From NCBI GenBank assembly GCA_041662445.1, contig JBAZSL010000001.1, forward strand, positions 62,001-126,000: a stretch of 64,000 nt of DNA, given 5' to 3'. Of this stretch, positions 17,906-27,617 are shown in pieces. Below the pieces are notes generated by a model that saw only the letters and a program-made list of their open reading frames with translations, was not told where the DNA came from and searched no databases. This DNA is from UASB124 sp041662445. Lineage in GTDB: Bacteria > Babelota > Babeliae > Babelales > RVW-14. Numbering within the stretch: the first letter of the stretch is position 1; each line of letters begins with the position of its first letter. Position numbers and translations under genes: made by a program.

Positions 17906-18327
17906 AGGCTATGCTCACTTAGATTCATGGCCTTAAGATCGGCTTTGCCGCTCGTGCTTTTACGATATGAATCTTCATCCATATGTAATGTAGAAAATTC
18001 CAAAACCTCTGCTGACGTAAGTGCGGTAATGCGGTGCCACATGTGAGGAAGAATGTGCATGGTGTCGCCTGTATTCATCATGCGGCGCTCGACAAGTCCG
18101 TTATATTCTGTATCAAGTACCACGGTGCCAGACTGAATATAAAATGTTTCATCTTTAACTTTGTGATGGTGCATTGAGCATTGGTAGCCACCTTTAAAAA
18201 CCAACTTTTTCCCGCAATAGGCTGAAGTGTTGGCGATCCATTCTTCATGGCCCCACTCCTTGTCAACAAGTTTGACGAGCTGTGAAGGCTTTACCGTATA
18301 ACCGTTTTTAGTAAGAGAGGTAGACAT
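17902..18327 (-). CDS. Cupin, sugar-phosphate-isomerase-like
   Basis: 141 residues, a single cupin barrel. The metal-binding motif SMHHHKVKDETFYIQSG (two His, Glu) and the second motif LPHMWHRI (His) are complete. The opening VDKEWGHEEWIANTSAYCGKKL resembles the C-terminal domain of type II mannose-6-phosphate isomerase/GDP-mannose pyrophosphorylase and of small D-lyxose or WxcM-like enzymes. Likely a sugar or sugar-phosphate isomerase or epimerase; the exact substrate cannot be set. Between the IDI-like gene and the GerMN gene, closely spaced. Confidence 0.78.
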   Translation of the reverse strand: MSTSLTKNGYTVKPSQLVKLVDKEWGHEEWIANTSAYCGKKLVFKGGYQCSMHHHKVKDETFYIQSGTVVLDTEYNGLVERRMMNTGDTMHILPHMWHRITALTSAEVLEFSTLHMDEDSYRKSTSGKADLKAMNLSEHSL

Positions 18328-18341
18328 GTAAGATCCTTAGC

Positions 18342-18785
18342 TTAAAGTTCAGAATGAGTAAAATCGTCAATTAAAATATGATCTTTGAGATGCGTTTTGA
18401 GATATAAAAGTACGCCTTCCAACGACGACTTAAGCTTTGATGAGTAGCGTGCAGGACGTTCGCGCGTGTCCTGAACCACGTGACGCAGACTGCGCCATCT
18501 GTATTCCGGAGGCAATGATGCGTCGATGGTATCATCGGTGCAAATGAACGCAATCATAACCAGTTCGCGACCAAAAATTTCGTAGAGCTTTCCGCGCAGT
18601 CCGAGCATGGTCAAGCAACGTTGAGCGGCATCATATACGGTGATCGATTGGTCACCGTGAACGAAACAAGGCGTTCCCCACACAGGTGAAGAAGAAAAAT
18701 CTCCTTGTTGTTGCTGCAGAAGTATTTCGCCATTATCTCTGATAATAAACATACTCACCGTTACGTCTTGAATAGCACCCTTCAT
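18342..18785 (-). CDS. Nudix protein, isopentenyl-diphosphate isomerase-like
   Basis: 147 residues from the ATG at 18785, which follows GGAGG; the frame runs back to 18839. The Nudix fold is seen in VSMFIIRDNGEILLQQQQGDF, and SSPVWGTPCFVHGDQSITVYDAAQRCLTMLGL matches the IDI pattern (W-T-N-x-C-x-x-H) with the Cys and His kept as W-G-T-P-C-F-V-H. The Nudix box itself (GX5EX7REUXEEXGU) is degenerate: the EExG region reads AAQRCLTMLG. It could be a diverged IPP isomerase or another Nudix hydrolase. Confidence 0.6.
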   Translation of the reverse strand: MKGAIQDVTVSMFIIRDNGEILLQQQQGDFSSSPVWGTPCFVHGDQSITVYDAAQRCLTMLGLRGKLYEIFGRELVMIAFICTDDTIDASLPPEYRWRSLRHVVQDTRERPARYSSKLKSSLEGVLLYLKTHLKDHILIDDFTHSEL

Positions 18786-18877
18786 GGTACCTCCACCCCT
18801 AGCAATGCCGCCGCGCTTCCTTTTCAATAACCAAGTCACCTCTATTTTTACGGGAACAATAACATGGCGTCAAATGA

Positions 18878-20491
18878 TTATTGCTGGGTATGTTGAATGC
18901 CCTTGAGAGCATCATTAAGGTCTGGGTAAACATGGTTGTTTTTTTGAAGCTCCAGGAATTGATTACTTTCGCGCAATAGATGTTCAATAACAGGATTTGG
19001 ACTTACCACAAAAACGTTTTTGCCCTTATCGAGGAGCATCTGGGTAATTTCACCAAAGGCATCAACCCCATCAAGATCTATAAAATAAACATCGCGGAGT
19101 TTGAGGACAATATTAGTATAGCCTGCCGAAATGTTTTCGAGTTGTGCAAGGTGGGATTGTGCATTGATATACGCAAGTTGGCCTTTGATGGCATAAACAA
19201 GGGTATTCCCGTTGCTTGATTGTTGTTTTTGGTCAGCAGGTGTTTCTTCTTCGCGTCCTTTGATAATAATTTCATGATAACCGGTGGATAAGCGTTGCAT
19301 CATGAGCAACATTGCAATGACAGCACCGAGTAAAATACCGATAATGGCGTCTTCGTAAACAGTGAAAAACGCTACGATAAGTGAAATAGCAATGTTTTTT
19401 TTATCGATGCGATACATATACCAAAAGTGTTCGGTTTCAAGCATGCCGGTTGCTATGTAAACCAGAATGGCGGCAATGACGGCTAAGGGAAGATATTGAA
19501 ATGTTTGTAAAAAACAAAGTGATGCAAGCGCGATAAAGAGGCTGCTAATTCCAGCAGCCATTTTATGTGTGCCACCACTTCTGATATTAAGAGAGGTTCG
19601 CGCCAGAGCTGCTGTTGCAGGAAGCCCGCCGGCAAATCCAGATGCAATGTTGGCTAAGCTCAGCCCGAGCATTTCTTTGCGCCTATTGTGTTTTGTTTTA
19701 GTGGCGCCATCGGCAATTCGCGCAGAAATCATGGTTTCAAGAATGGAAATTGCTGCAACTGAGAGCGCTGGAAGAAGGTATGCAAAGTTAAAATGCAGCG
19801 AGGGAAGTTGAAAAAGTGATGCACTGAGTGAATGGTACTTGGTTCCTAGCGTTGGCAATGTCCATGGCAAAATACCGTGAGAACAGAAATAACCAATCAA
19901 AATGCCAATGGGAGTTACAACTATTGCGCCGGGTATACGGGGAAGAAATAGGGAAAAGGCGATTAAGCAGGCATACATGCAACCAAAAAGTACAAATGAT
20001 GGTAGGTGCATAAGTTTGAGATTACATAGTGATTCATACACATTTGCCAGAAGCGTTTCGTGTTTAGGGAGTGGTGGAAGCCCAAAAATTGCTTCTACCT
20101 GCGTTAATATAACAATAACCGATACGCCCAAAATAAAACCATGCAGGGCGCTTCCTGGTACAAAAATAAGATATTTTTCAAATTTGAATATATAGGCAAT
20201 AAAAATAAAAATGCCGGCGACCAGTGCGATCATTGGTAGGCAGCTGCTGCCATATTTGCTTGTGTAGACAATTAATACGCCCGCAAGAGCTCCTGTTGGT
20301 CCAATAATGTTGTAATTACTGCCGCCAAAAATCGAGGCTATAAGCCCTGCCCAGATGGCAGTAATAATGCCGACAACAGGGGCTGTCTGTGTCGCTACTG
20401 CAAGCGAAACTGCGAGCGGAATTGAAACAAGTCCAACGGTAACTCCCGCTTTCCAATTGGTGCGGATAAGATCAATGTAGTTGTTTTTCAT
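18878..20491 (-). CDS. SulP-family anion transporter with STAS domain
   Basis: 537 residues from the ATG at 20491 (GGGGGAA upstream). About 10-12 membrane segments with typical SulP motifs (WKAGVTVGLVSIPLAVSLAVA, GPTGALAGVLIVYTS, GFAGGLPATAALARTSLNIRSG), then a cytoplasmic STAS domain in the last 100 residues (VYAIKGQLAYINAQ, IVLKLRDVYFIDLDGVDAF). SulP proteins move sulfate, bicarbonate or other anions; the substrate cannot be decided here. No sulfate-assimilation gene is nearby, so bicarbonate or dicarboxylate is possible. The 259-base gap upstream to pepP shows no clear gene. Confidence 0.92.
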   Translation of the reverse strand: MKNNYIDLIRTNWKAGVTVGLVSIPLAVSLAVATQTAPVVGIITAIWAGLIASIFGGSNYNIIGPTGALAGVLIVYTSKYGSSCLPMIALVAGIFIFIAYIFKFEKYLIFVPGSALHGFILGVSVIVILTQVEAIFGLPPLPKHETLLANVYESLCNLKLMHLPSFVLFGCMYACLIAFSLFLPRIPGAIVVTPIGILIGYFCSHGILPWTLPTLGTKYHSLSASLFQLPSLHFNFAYLLPALSVAAISILETMISARIADGATKTKHNRRKEMLGLSLANIASGFAGGLPATAALARTSLNIRSGGTHKMAAGISSLFIALASLCFLQTFQYLPLAVIAAILVYIATGMLETEHFWYMYRIDKKNIAISLIVAFFTVYEDAIIGILLGAVIAMLLMMQRLSTGYHEIIIKGREEETPADQKQQSSNGNTLVYAIKGQLAYINAQSHLAQLENISAGYTNIVLKLRDVYFIDLDGVDAFGEITQMLLDKGKNVFVVSPNPVIEHLLRESNQFLELQKNNHVYPDLNDALKGIQHTQQ

Positions 20492-20750
20492 CGAAAATTC
20501 CCCCGGAGATCCCAATTTTTAATGTAATTAACATTTCTAAAATACCCAAAAAGTGCATAACACGTCGAGATATTTGTCTCTTTGTGATAAAAAGAAGCCT
20601 ATTATTCAAGCTAATTCGACGGATTTACAAGGATACTCATAGATTGAGTTTTTTTCAAATTGGTTGGCTGGGCTTCATTATCTGCTCGGCATAGGAGCTG
20701 GTTCTCCGCGTGAACACGAATTGATGCTCTGATGAATTTAGTTATGTCTG

Positions 20751-22070
20751 TCAGCCTGGTGATGCTTCACTTTGTACCTGTACACTCATCATGTGCTCGA
20801 TATCATGCGGACTTTTTGGTAATTCGTAACTGAGGCATACAACGCCATCATCAGCCATGATGTAATTATCCTCAATGCGAATGCCGATATTTTCAGCGGG
20901 AATATACACTCCTGGCTCAAGCGTAAAAATTTCACCCGGTTGCAATGGTTGCTGTAAATCGCCCACATCATGTACATCAAGACCAAGGTAATGGCCAAGC
21001 CCGTGACAGAAATATTGAGCAAGCCCTTGGCGTTCTAAAAAGGTGACGGCAAGGTGGTGGAGTGACTTTTCTGGATAGCGCGCATTGTTTAAGAACATGC
21101 CAGGTTTGGCGAGTGACTCAATATACAGTTGGGCATCAAGAACTTTTTGATAAATTTCACGTTGGCGGGGTGAAAATTTTTTCCCCACGGGATAGGTGCG
21201 TGTAAGATCGGCGCTATACATGCCATATTCAGCGCCAATATCAATTACCACTAAGTCCCCATCATTAAGTTGTCGTGTTTTATCAGTGTAATGAATGACC
21301 GTGGTGTTTTTACCGCTCGCAATAATTGAGGGGAATGCTGGCGTTGCAGCAGCAACTTGCGTGAAGACACATTCGACGGCTGCCAATATTTCGTATTCAT
21401 ACGAGCCTGCTTCGATGAGTGTTGCCGCAGTTTTGTGTGCCATTGCGGTGATCTGTACCGCCTTATAAATCAGATCGGTTTCATAATCGTCTTTAATGCG
21501 ACGCATTTCGTAGATCATTGAGGAACAATCGATGGTTCTTTGCCCGAGTTCAGGAAGTGCGGTTACAAAGTGATTGTAAAGATCAATATGCCATAAATTA
21601 CTGCCATGGTGTTGATCGCGAAGCGTAGCGACGTGTGTCGTTTCATGCGTCTGAAGTGCATTGGTAAGGTCGTTAAGAAGATGGACGTATTTTTCTCGTG
21701 TGAAAACTGGACTATAAGAATAACCTGTTGTTTTTTCACCCAAAAAGCGAATCTCATCAACGCCAACCTTGGCTGCGTCATTGAGACTTTCTATGGCTGT
21801 TGGTGTCCATGTAGAACGTTGAACTTCAAATTGAGGGGTATACAAGATTTCTTTGCCATCAGGGAATATGCAAAGAATGACGGCAGGTTCTGTAATTCCC
21901 GTGAGATAATAAAATGAACTTTCTTGGCGAAAAATATGTCGGTCAGTTTCAAAATCTGCCATCAACATAATGATATGCTGTTGGTCGTGATGATGTTCCC
22001 GGAGTATTTCAACAACCTGCTTGCGACGTTGTTTGAAGATGACAAAATTTGTTGGTGGTGTAAATACCAT
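20751..22070 (-). CDS. pepP: Xaa-Pro aminopeptidase (M24B)
   Basis: 439 residues: N-terminal creatinase-like domain (FKQRRKQVVEIL, FYYLTGITEPAVIL) then the pita-bread M24 domain. The dinuclear metal ligands are all there: the two Asp in VVIDIGAEYGMYSADLTRT, His in CHGLGHYLGLDVHD, Glu in FTLEPGVYIP and Glu in IRIEDNYIM. It removes N-terminal residues before proline in peptides. Located after lptD on the same strand with a gap of 21 bases. Confidence 0.95.
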   Translation of the reverse strand: MVFTPPTNFVIFKQRRKQVVEILREHHHDQQHIIMLMADFETDRHIFRQESSFYYLTGITEPAVILCIFPDGKEILYTPQFEVQRSTWTPTAIESLNDAAKVGVDEIRFLGEKTTGYSYSPVFTREKYVHLLNDLTNALQTHETTHVATLRDQHHGSNLWHIDLYNHFVTALPELGQRTIDCSSMIYEMRRIKDDYETDLIYKAVQITAMAHKTAATLIEAGSYEYEILAAVECVFTQVAAATPAFPSIIASGKNTTVIHYTDKTRQLNDGDLVVIDIGAEYGMYSADLTRTYPVGKKFSPRQREIYQKVLDAQLYIESLAKPGMFLNNARYPEKSLHHLAVTFLERQGLAQYFCHGLGHYLGLDVHDVGDLQQPLQPGEIFTLEPGVYIPAENIGIRIEDNYIMADDGVVCLSYELPKSPHDIEHMMSVQVQSEASPG

Positions 22071-22091
22071 ATCCTACCTTTCCTTTTTTTA

Positions 22092-24419
22092 TCACGTAGT
22101 GCTTCCGGTTGCCGGTATCCGCTTAAACTTTTTCGCAAAAGATCCAAGCGACTCAAGCCGGAACGCAAAAACAATAGCGCGCTCATCTCGTCCGATGCCA
22201 TATTCTTTGTATTTTTTTTCTTCATAGCCAATATACATTCCCCAGCAGTGTCCATCATAGTCCAAACGTACTCGATGGATAAGTGGAGCTATGCCGTCTA
22301 ACCGGAAAAGGGATGATTTTTGGGTAGCATAGAACTGTCCATCATAAGAAAGTGTTGTCTGGCGACCGAGTGGAATCGAAATGTTGGCAGTAACGAAATG
22401 TGGAATGCGCGAAAGTAATTCGTGTGAGCATTGTAAGCTTCGGTGCTGGAAGAGGTAGCCAAATCCAAAATTAATTTTACTCACCGCAAATCCAATATTC
22501 AGATCGGACTGCAACATAGTTGGATCTTTCCACTCATAGTCTTGCCCAAGACTCAAGCTGGCGTGTGGATGTGAAAATGTAATGTCGTAGCGAAAAGGCA
22601 AAAGGTGTTGCGCCTTGACGCCGCGCCGTAGGGGGAAAATATCAGAACGCTGGTAAAAATCGTAGCCCTGTGAAAAATCGAGCCCAAGATGGATATCGTC
22701 GATGTCCCACGAATTTTTAAAGACGCAGGAAATTTGGTTTTTTGGATAGGCACGATCCCAGTGATCCACATAATACCAGTTGTTTTGGTAAAACTTTGGT
22801 AGCAACTCCCATGTAATTAGTGGTTGGATTGAATACACGTAATCTTGATTTGGTGTATAAACAATGCCCTCTGGCAACGCCCATTCTGCACCGTATTCAA
22901 AAAATAGACGGTAGGCGCCATGACTGAATATGCGATGTTCAAGAACGTTTCCTGATGCATGGTGGTCAAACGCTGTTGAGCTAACAAGTTGGAATGTTGG
23001 TGCAATATAAGCGCTGAGGGTGTTGTGTGCAGCGTGTACCGCCTCACTGAGGTGTCCGCGATAAAAAAGCCGTATTAAATTGGTTTTAGTAAGCGGAACT
23101 GATTCTCTCTGTCGCTCAAGTATTGAATTAACGTACCATAGTTCATATTCGCGTTGACGCGAAAAGAGATGATCAACAAAAAAATCATGTCGATAATAAA
23201 AAATATCACCGAGTTTGCTAAATACGGTGTTCCACTCAACATGAGGAACTTGTGTTTCATCGGTGTGATCTTCTGTTCCTTTGACTACAAACGCATTGGT
23301 TTGTTGTTGTGTGAACTCGCTATAGCATTTTCGGCTTGTCTTGAATATATCCAAATCGACATTGATCAGATGGAGTGGTGCGTGAAGCCGTGTGATGAAT
23401 GAATTATTATAGGTATCATCAACATCGTTGGTGCTATTAAAAAAAAGGTAGCCAATTTTTTTGTCGGTACCAAAGTCAGCCCGCAAAAGTGTGTTGATAT
23501 CGTAAATACTGTTGGTTCGATGAAAATGCCTAAAATCCTTGCCGTTGATCCAGTAGCGACGTTCAGTTGCTTTAACTATTTCTGAATGTTTTTGTGAATA
23601 TCTGTCCCTTTCAATGGCATATTGACCGTTAAAAGTGGTGTAACATTCTGGTGAACGTGCCCATCTAAATTCATCTGAAAATACCGTGCCCTTGCGATCG
23701 CGCCAATCAATACCCAGCGTAGTGTCGCAATGTGGCGAAAAATATTTGTAATATTCCTGTTTTATCCCGATCCCATAATCATAATCAAATGCGAAATGGG
23801 GAATGAGAAATCCTGACTTCGATCTCCCTTGGATTGGAAGCGCAAAATGAGGGAGACCAAATATTGGGCAGCCCCCAGCCTTAAAGACAATGCCCGAGGC
23901 GCGAACAAAGTAGCTTCCATGAATAACGGCCTTATCTGCTTGTATGCACCAATGTGGTACATCAGCGTCACAGGCTGTGTAGGTCATATCCTCAAGTTTC
24001 CATCGAGTTTCATCGATCTTTTCAGCGATGCGGGCAGAAAAATGTCCTTCATCAACGTGAAGGCGGAGATTTTTTGCACGGCCAGTTTTTTTGAGAGCAT
24101 TGAGTTCAAATTGTTCGGCAAGGATAAGAAAATTTTCATCTTCAATAACCACGGTGCGATCGGGGTTGCTTTCAGCTAATAAGGTCTGAGTTTTTTTATC
24201 TATGGTAATGCGATCGGCCCACATATGAAGATTGCGGTCGATAAGTGCCTCGACGTCTCCTTCAAAAACAATGAGACCCTCGTCATTAATAGTTTGCCGA
24301 ATGCTTTTGATTTGAAGAATTCCGCATGAACGAGCAAGGTCACCAAAAACTGCGTGTAAATGTGCACAAGGCAATAAGCTCCAGAGTGTTATAAGGAGCA
24401 GTTGGATAGGGCGTTTCAA
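22092..24419 (-). CDS. lptD: LPS-assembly protein LptD
   Basis: 775 residues with signal peptide (MKRPIQLLLITLWSLLPCAHLHA). Residues about 35-150 are the periplasmic OstA/LptA-like beta-jellyroll (INDEGLIVFEGDVEALIDR, MWADRITIDKKTQTLLAE). The long remainder is the 26-strand barrel (FLIPHFAFDYDYGIGIKQEYYKYFSPHCDTTLGIDWRDRKG region), without obvious breaks. It inserts LPS in the outer leaflet, which implies the organism builds an LPS-containing outer membrane. A few Cys remain (CDADVPHWC) and may form the disulfides of LptD. recR overlaps it by 4 bases. Confidence 0.92.
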   Translation of the reverse strand: MKRPIQLLLITLWSLLPCAHLHAVFGDLARSCGILQIKSIRQTINDEGLIVFEGDVEALIDRNLHMWADRITIDKKTQTLLAESNPDRTVVIEDENFLILAEQFELNALKKTGRAKNLRLHVDEGHFSARIAEKIDETRWKLEDMTYTACDADVPHWCIQADKAVIHGSYFVRASGIVFKAGGCPIFGLPHFALPIQGRSKSGFLIPHFAFDYDYGIGIKQEYYKYFSPHCDTTLGIDWRDRKGTVFSDEFRWARSPECYTTFNGQYAIERDRYSQKHSEIVKATERRYWINGKDFRHFHRTNSIYDINTLLRADFGTDKKIGYLFFNSTNDVDDTYNNSFITRLHAPLHLINVDLDIFKTSRKCYSEFTQQQTNAFVVKGTEDHTDETQVPHVEWNTVFSKLGDIFYYRHDFFVDHLFSRQREYELWYVNSILERQRESVPLTKTNLIRLFYRGHLSEAVHAAHNTLSAYIAPTFQLVSSTAFDHHASGNVLEHRIFSHGAYRLFFEYGAEWALPEGIVYTPNQDYVYSIQPLITWELLPKFYQNNWYYVDHWDRAYPKNQISCVFKNSWDIDDIHLGLDFSQGYDFYQRSDIFPLRRGVKAQHLLPFRYDITFSHPHASLSLGQDYEWKDPTMLQSDLNIGFAVSKINFGFGYLFQHRSLQCSHELLSRIPHFVTANISIPLGRQTTLSYDGQFYATQKSSLFRLDGIAPLIHRVRLDYDGHCWGMYIGYEEKKYKEYGIGRDERAIVFAFRLESLGSFAKKFKRIPATGSTT

Positions 24420-25015
24420 AATGGTTGTCTACCTAATAATGCTTTGCCGATTGTTACGCGATCCATGTACTCAAGCGTTGAACCAGTTGGCACGCCGCTT
24501 GCAAGTTTTGAAAGATGGACAGATTTTTTGTCGAGTTTCGACCAGATGTAGCTAGCTGTTGCTTCACCCTCTGGAGTTGGATTGGTTGCAAAGATGACTT
24601 CCTTGACGGTTGAATCAAGACGTTTGAGGAATGCTGGGATAGTCAGTTGATTTGGTCCAATACCCTCAAGAGGACAAAGAGCCCCTCCAAGTACATGATA
24701 AACTCCGTTATATTCGCCTGCATTTTCTATGGCAAAAAGATCGTACCATGTCTCAACGACACAAATAATGCTGTGATTCCGTCGTTGGTTCGTGCAAATA
24801 GTGCAGAGATCACCGTCTTCGGCCCAGTTGCAGCAGCGCAAGCACGGGTGTAGCTTTTTTTTTGCTTCAAGAATAGTGGCACACAAATGTTCGACTGCCG
24901 CACTATCGCTGGTGAGAAAATGAATAGCAACTTTGTACACGTTTTTTGACGCAAGATAAGGAACGCGTTGCAACTGTCGAATGAGCTGTTGAAACGCTGG
25001 TAATTGCCAAAACAT
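24416..25015 (-). CDS. recR: Recombination protein RecR
   Basis: 199 residues: helix-hairpin-helix N-terminus (RQLQRVPYLASKNVYKVAIHFL), zinc finger with four Cys (CLRCCNWAEDGDLCTIC), Toprim domain (ICVVETWYDLFAIENAGEYNGVYHVLGG) and the C-terminal Walker-B-like part with SKLASGVPTGSTLEYMDRVTIGKAL. It works with RecO/RecF in loading RecA at gaps. The end overlaps the start of lptD by 4 bases, and yidC lies just upstream, giving a yidC-recR-lptD operon. Confidence 0.96.
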   Translation of the reverse strand: MFWQLPAFQQLIRQLQRVPYLASKNVYKVAIHFLTSDSAAVEHLCATILEAKKKLHPCLRCCNWAEDGDLCTICTNQRRNHSIICVVETWYDLFAIENAGEYNGVYHVLGGALCPLEGIGPNQLTIPAFLKRLDSTVKEVIFATNPTPEGEATASYIWSKLDKKSVHLSKLASGVPTGSTLEYMDRVTIGKALLGRQPF

Positions 25016-25024
25016 TGTCGTTGC

Positions 25025-26632
25025 CTACGAGAAGAAATACTTTCTTACGTAATCTTCACCAATGGACAGAACGTTGTTAATGAGCCAGTACAGAACAAGG
25101 CCTGCAGGGAAGCCTGCAAAAACTACCGTCATGAGAAGTGCCATGAAGATCATGATAACACGTTGCTTTTCATCTGCCGGTGGGGTGACTTTTTGCTGCC
25201 AAAGCATTGAAAGTCCCATGAGTATTGGTGTCACGTAGTAAGGATCCTTGGCAGATAGGTCGGTAATCCAACCAATGAAAGGAGCTTGGTAGAGATCGAG
25301 ATAATTGTTAAGAACTCGATAGAGAGCAAACAAAATTGGCGCCTGGATGAGGAGCGGTAGGCATCCGATAAGCCCTCCCGCTTGTGAGATTTGATGGTCC
25401 TGGCAAAATTTTGTTATCTCTTCATTTTGCATTTTGAGGTCATGACGATATTTGGCGCGTATTTTATTAATTGAAGGCAGATAGTGTTGATAGGCTTCGG
25501 TCTTCTTACGCGAATAAATTGAGAGTGGCGTAAAGGGAAGCTTAAGAAGAATAGTCATAAGAATAATTGCCCACCCGAAGTTGCCAATAAAGCCATTGAT
25601 GTAAGAAAGTAGTTTGAGCAACAACTTGCATAACCATGAAAGCCATCCGAAGGACAAAAGCTCTTCAAGTCGGCTATCGACATGGTCCAAATGATCAGAA
25701 AGCTTTGGTCCCATATAAAATGAGAGCTTCCAAGAACTTTGCTGAGAAATCAGTTCAGGGCCCTCAAGAATTGAAGAGAGATCGTGAGCGTCGAATTGTT
25801 TGACATAAGCACGTTGTACAAAGTGAGCGGGATCGCCGATAAGTGTGTGAACAAAGTAGCGATCTTGTGCACCAAAAATTGGTTTTGGCTGTTGCCATGA
25901 CCATGCCAGATCTTTTGCTTGGGCTGGGTCTGTTGTATCAAGTGTTTGTTTTTCATCATTCCAGGCGCACAGCGTTATTTTATCATCGGTGATCTCTCCT
26001 ACGAGTGGAGCCGAGAAAAAGAGACGCGGTTTAAGGGCAGGAATTGAGGTTCCTTTTGGTTCGAAACGAAGATCGAGGTCTACTTGGTAACTGTCATTGT
26101 GGAAAATATACGTTTTAACGATGCCCCAGCTTTCATTTTCGGTTCTAAAGGTGACATGCGTTGAGTTTTTCTCTTTATGAGAGTCAACCAATGTGTAGAG
26201 GTAAGGGGTCTTGGTATCGAGGGCCAGGAGAAAACAGCCTTTTTTGCGCTGATTGGCATCAAAGGCGCCCTTATTAAAAATGGTTCTGAGGGGTGAGCCA
26301 CTTTTGCCGGGATGCCCTTTGAAGTCGAGTGTAGTGAGAATTGCTCCGTAGGTCGATAATGTTGCTGTGCAATAGTCGGTATCTATCGTAACTACCTGTT
26401 CAGGAGTTGACAGCTTTTGCTCGGCGAATTCTACGGTAAGATTGAGGGGTTTAAAAAGCTCCTGGGCTGTGGGAACCTTAAACGCTTGACCCTGCGGCGC
26501 AGGCTGTGCTTGTTGCCCAACGGCCACAGGCCCGCCTGTTGCTTGAGGTGGTACTTTTTTTGCAACGTAATAATTGAAGATCCATACGGTTGCCAGGGAG
26601 AGTCCGAGGGCAACGAGTAGCTTTTTATCCAT
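25025..26632 (-). CDS. yidC: Membrane protein insertase YidC
   Basis: 535 residues: an N-terminal membrane anchor (LLVALGLSLATVWIFNYYVA), a periplasmic P1 beta-sandwich (about 65-335) and a five-segment insertase core (GNFGWAIILMTILLKLPFTPLSIYSRKK, KMQNEEITKFCQDH, GCLPLLIQAPILFALYRVL). The coiled-coil loop between TM2 and TM3 is intact. This is the Gram-negative form. It inserts membrane proteins with or without Sec. The start has AAGG 5 to 8 bases before the ATG, and the divergent bamD starts 198 bases away. Confidence 0.96.
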   Translation of the reverse strand: MDKKLLVALGLSLATVWIFNYYVAKKVPPQATGGPVAVGQQAQPAPQGQAFKVPTAQELFKPLNLTVEFAEQKLSTPEQVVTIDTDYCTATLSTYGAILTTLDFKGHPGKSGSPLRTIFNKGAFDANQRKKGCFLLALDTKTPYLYTLVDSHKEKNSTHVTFRTENESWGIVKTYIFHNDSYQVDLDLRFEPKGTSIPALKPRLFFSAPLVGEITDDKITLCAWNDEKQTLDTTDPAQAKDLAWSWQQPKPIFGAQDRYFVHTLIGDPAHFVQRAYVKQFDAHDLSSILEGPELISQQSSWKLSFYMGPKLSDHLDHVDSRLEELLSFGWLSWLCKLLLKLLSYINGFIGNFGWAIILMTILLKLPFTPLSIYSRKKTEAYQHYLPSINKIRAKYRHDLKMQNEEITKFCQDHQISQAGGLIGCLPLLIQAPILFALYRVLNNYLDLYQAPFIGWITDLSAKDPYYVTPILMGLSMLWQQKVTPPADEKQRVIMIFMALLMTVVFAGFPAGLVLYWLINNVLSIGEDYVRKYFFS

Positions 26633-26829
26633 GATTTACCTTCGTTTGTTTAAAAAACACTTATAAAGGCGTTTGAAAGCGCCATTGTAACAGAGAACCA
26701 TCGATCTTTCCAGTATGATGACAAGGGTCATTATGGCTTCCGGCTGCTGGTTTGCAAAAAAAAACTAGAATGATAGCCTGTTATAGATATCAAACGTGAG
26801 CATTTCTCCTAACATTGTAGGCGTACATT

Positions 26830-27615
26830 ATGGTAATAAACATGAGTAATGTCTTCAAAAAAAACGTTACTATTGCCGCAAGCATGGCTTTTCTTGCCCT
26901 GGTACTTGGTTGTGCCAAAGAGCAGAAAAAAGAAACGATGTCATTTGATGAGCTTGCCGCACGTGCTGAAAGTGCTGCTAAAACAAAGAAGCGCGATGAT
27001 GCCATTGTGTTTTTGGATGAGGCCCTCAGTCGTTTTGGTGATCATGCAAAAATCCATAATGTTAAGATCGGCCTTGCCGATGTACAATTCGACAATAAAA
27101 ATTATCCAGTAGCACAAGAGCTTTACGAGCATTTCAATCAGTTTTATCCTGCTGATCCACGTGCTGAATATGCAAAATATAAATCGATTTTATCGATGTA
27201 TCGGCAGACCCTTGATGTTCACTGTGATCAAACCGAGACGGAAGAAACGGTAAAACTTTGTCGCGAATATTTGCAAAATGCTGCCTACAAGAAGTTTCAC
27301 AAAGAGATTACCGATGTCCAAACGCTTTGTGAGAACAAGCTCTTTAATAAGGAAATCTACGTTTTTAATTTTTATTGTAGACGGGGCAAGTACGATGCCG
27401 CGCATCATCGGCTCAAGACGCTCAAGAGCAAGTTTGCAGGTTCTTTATCTGTTCATGAAGACCAGCTTTTGTATCTTGAGTGCAAATTGGCGCAAAAAGA
27501 GAAAAATAAGAAGCTGATACGCCAAAATCTTGATGAGCTTATCAAGAAATATCCAACGTCAGAGTTCACCCTTATGGCACAGGGTCTTACGGCCAAGCGG
27601 CCATTTATTTTCTAA
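26830..27615 (+). CDS. bamD: BamD-like outer-membrane assembly lipoprotein
   Basis: 261 residues with a lipobox (LVLGC, Cys28). The mature part is built of TPR-like helices: SFDELAARAESAAKTKKRDDAIVFLDEAL, NKNYPVAQELYEHFNQFYPADPRAEYAKYKSILSMYRQ. This is the order found in BamD: helix pairs with the conserved YPxSxxAxxA feature (FYPADPRAEYA). BamD partners with BamA to fold outer-membrane barrels such as LptD. The last third (LIKKYPTSEFTLMAQGL) repeats this feature. BamA is not in the window. Confidence 0.82.
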   Translation: MVINMSNVFKKNVTIAASMAFLALVLGCAKEQKKETMSFDELAARAESAAKTKKRDDAIVFLDEALSRFGDHAKIHNVKIGLADVQFDNKNYPVAQELYEHFNQFYPADPRAEYAKYKSILSMYRQTLDVHCDQTETEETVKLCREYLQNAAYKKFHKEITDVQTLCENKLFNKEIYVFNFYCRRGKYDAAHHRLKTLKSKFAGSLSVHEDQLLYLECKLAQKEKNKKLIRQNLDELIKKYPTSEFTLMAQGLTAKRPFIF

Positions 27616-27617
27616 TC

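Noticed and set aside
20600..20740. Possible tRNA or small RNA in the gap before sulP
   Set aside because: No cloverleaf, no T-loop GTTCGA, and no strong hairpin could be drawn.
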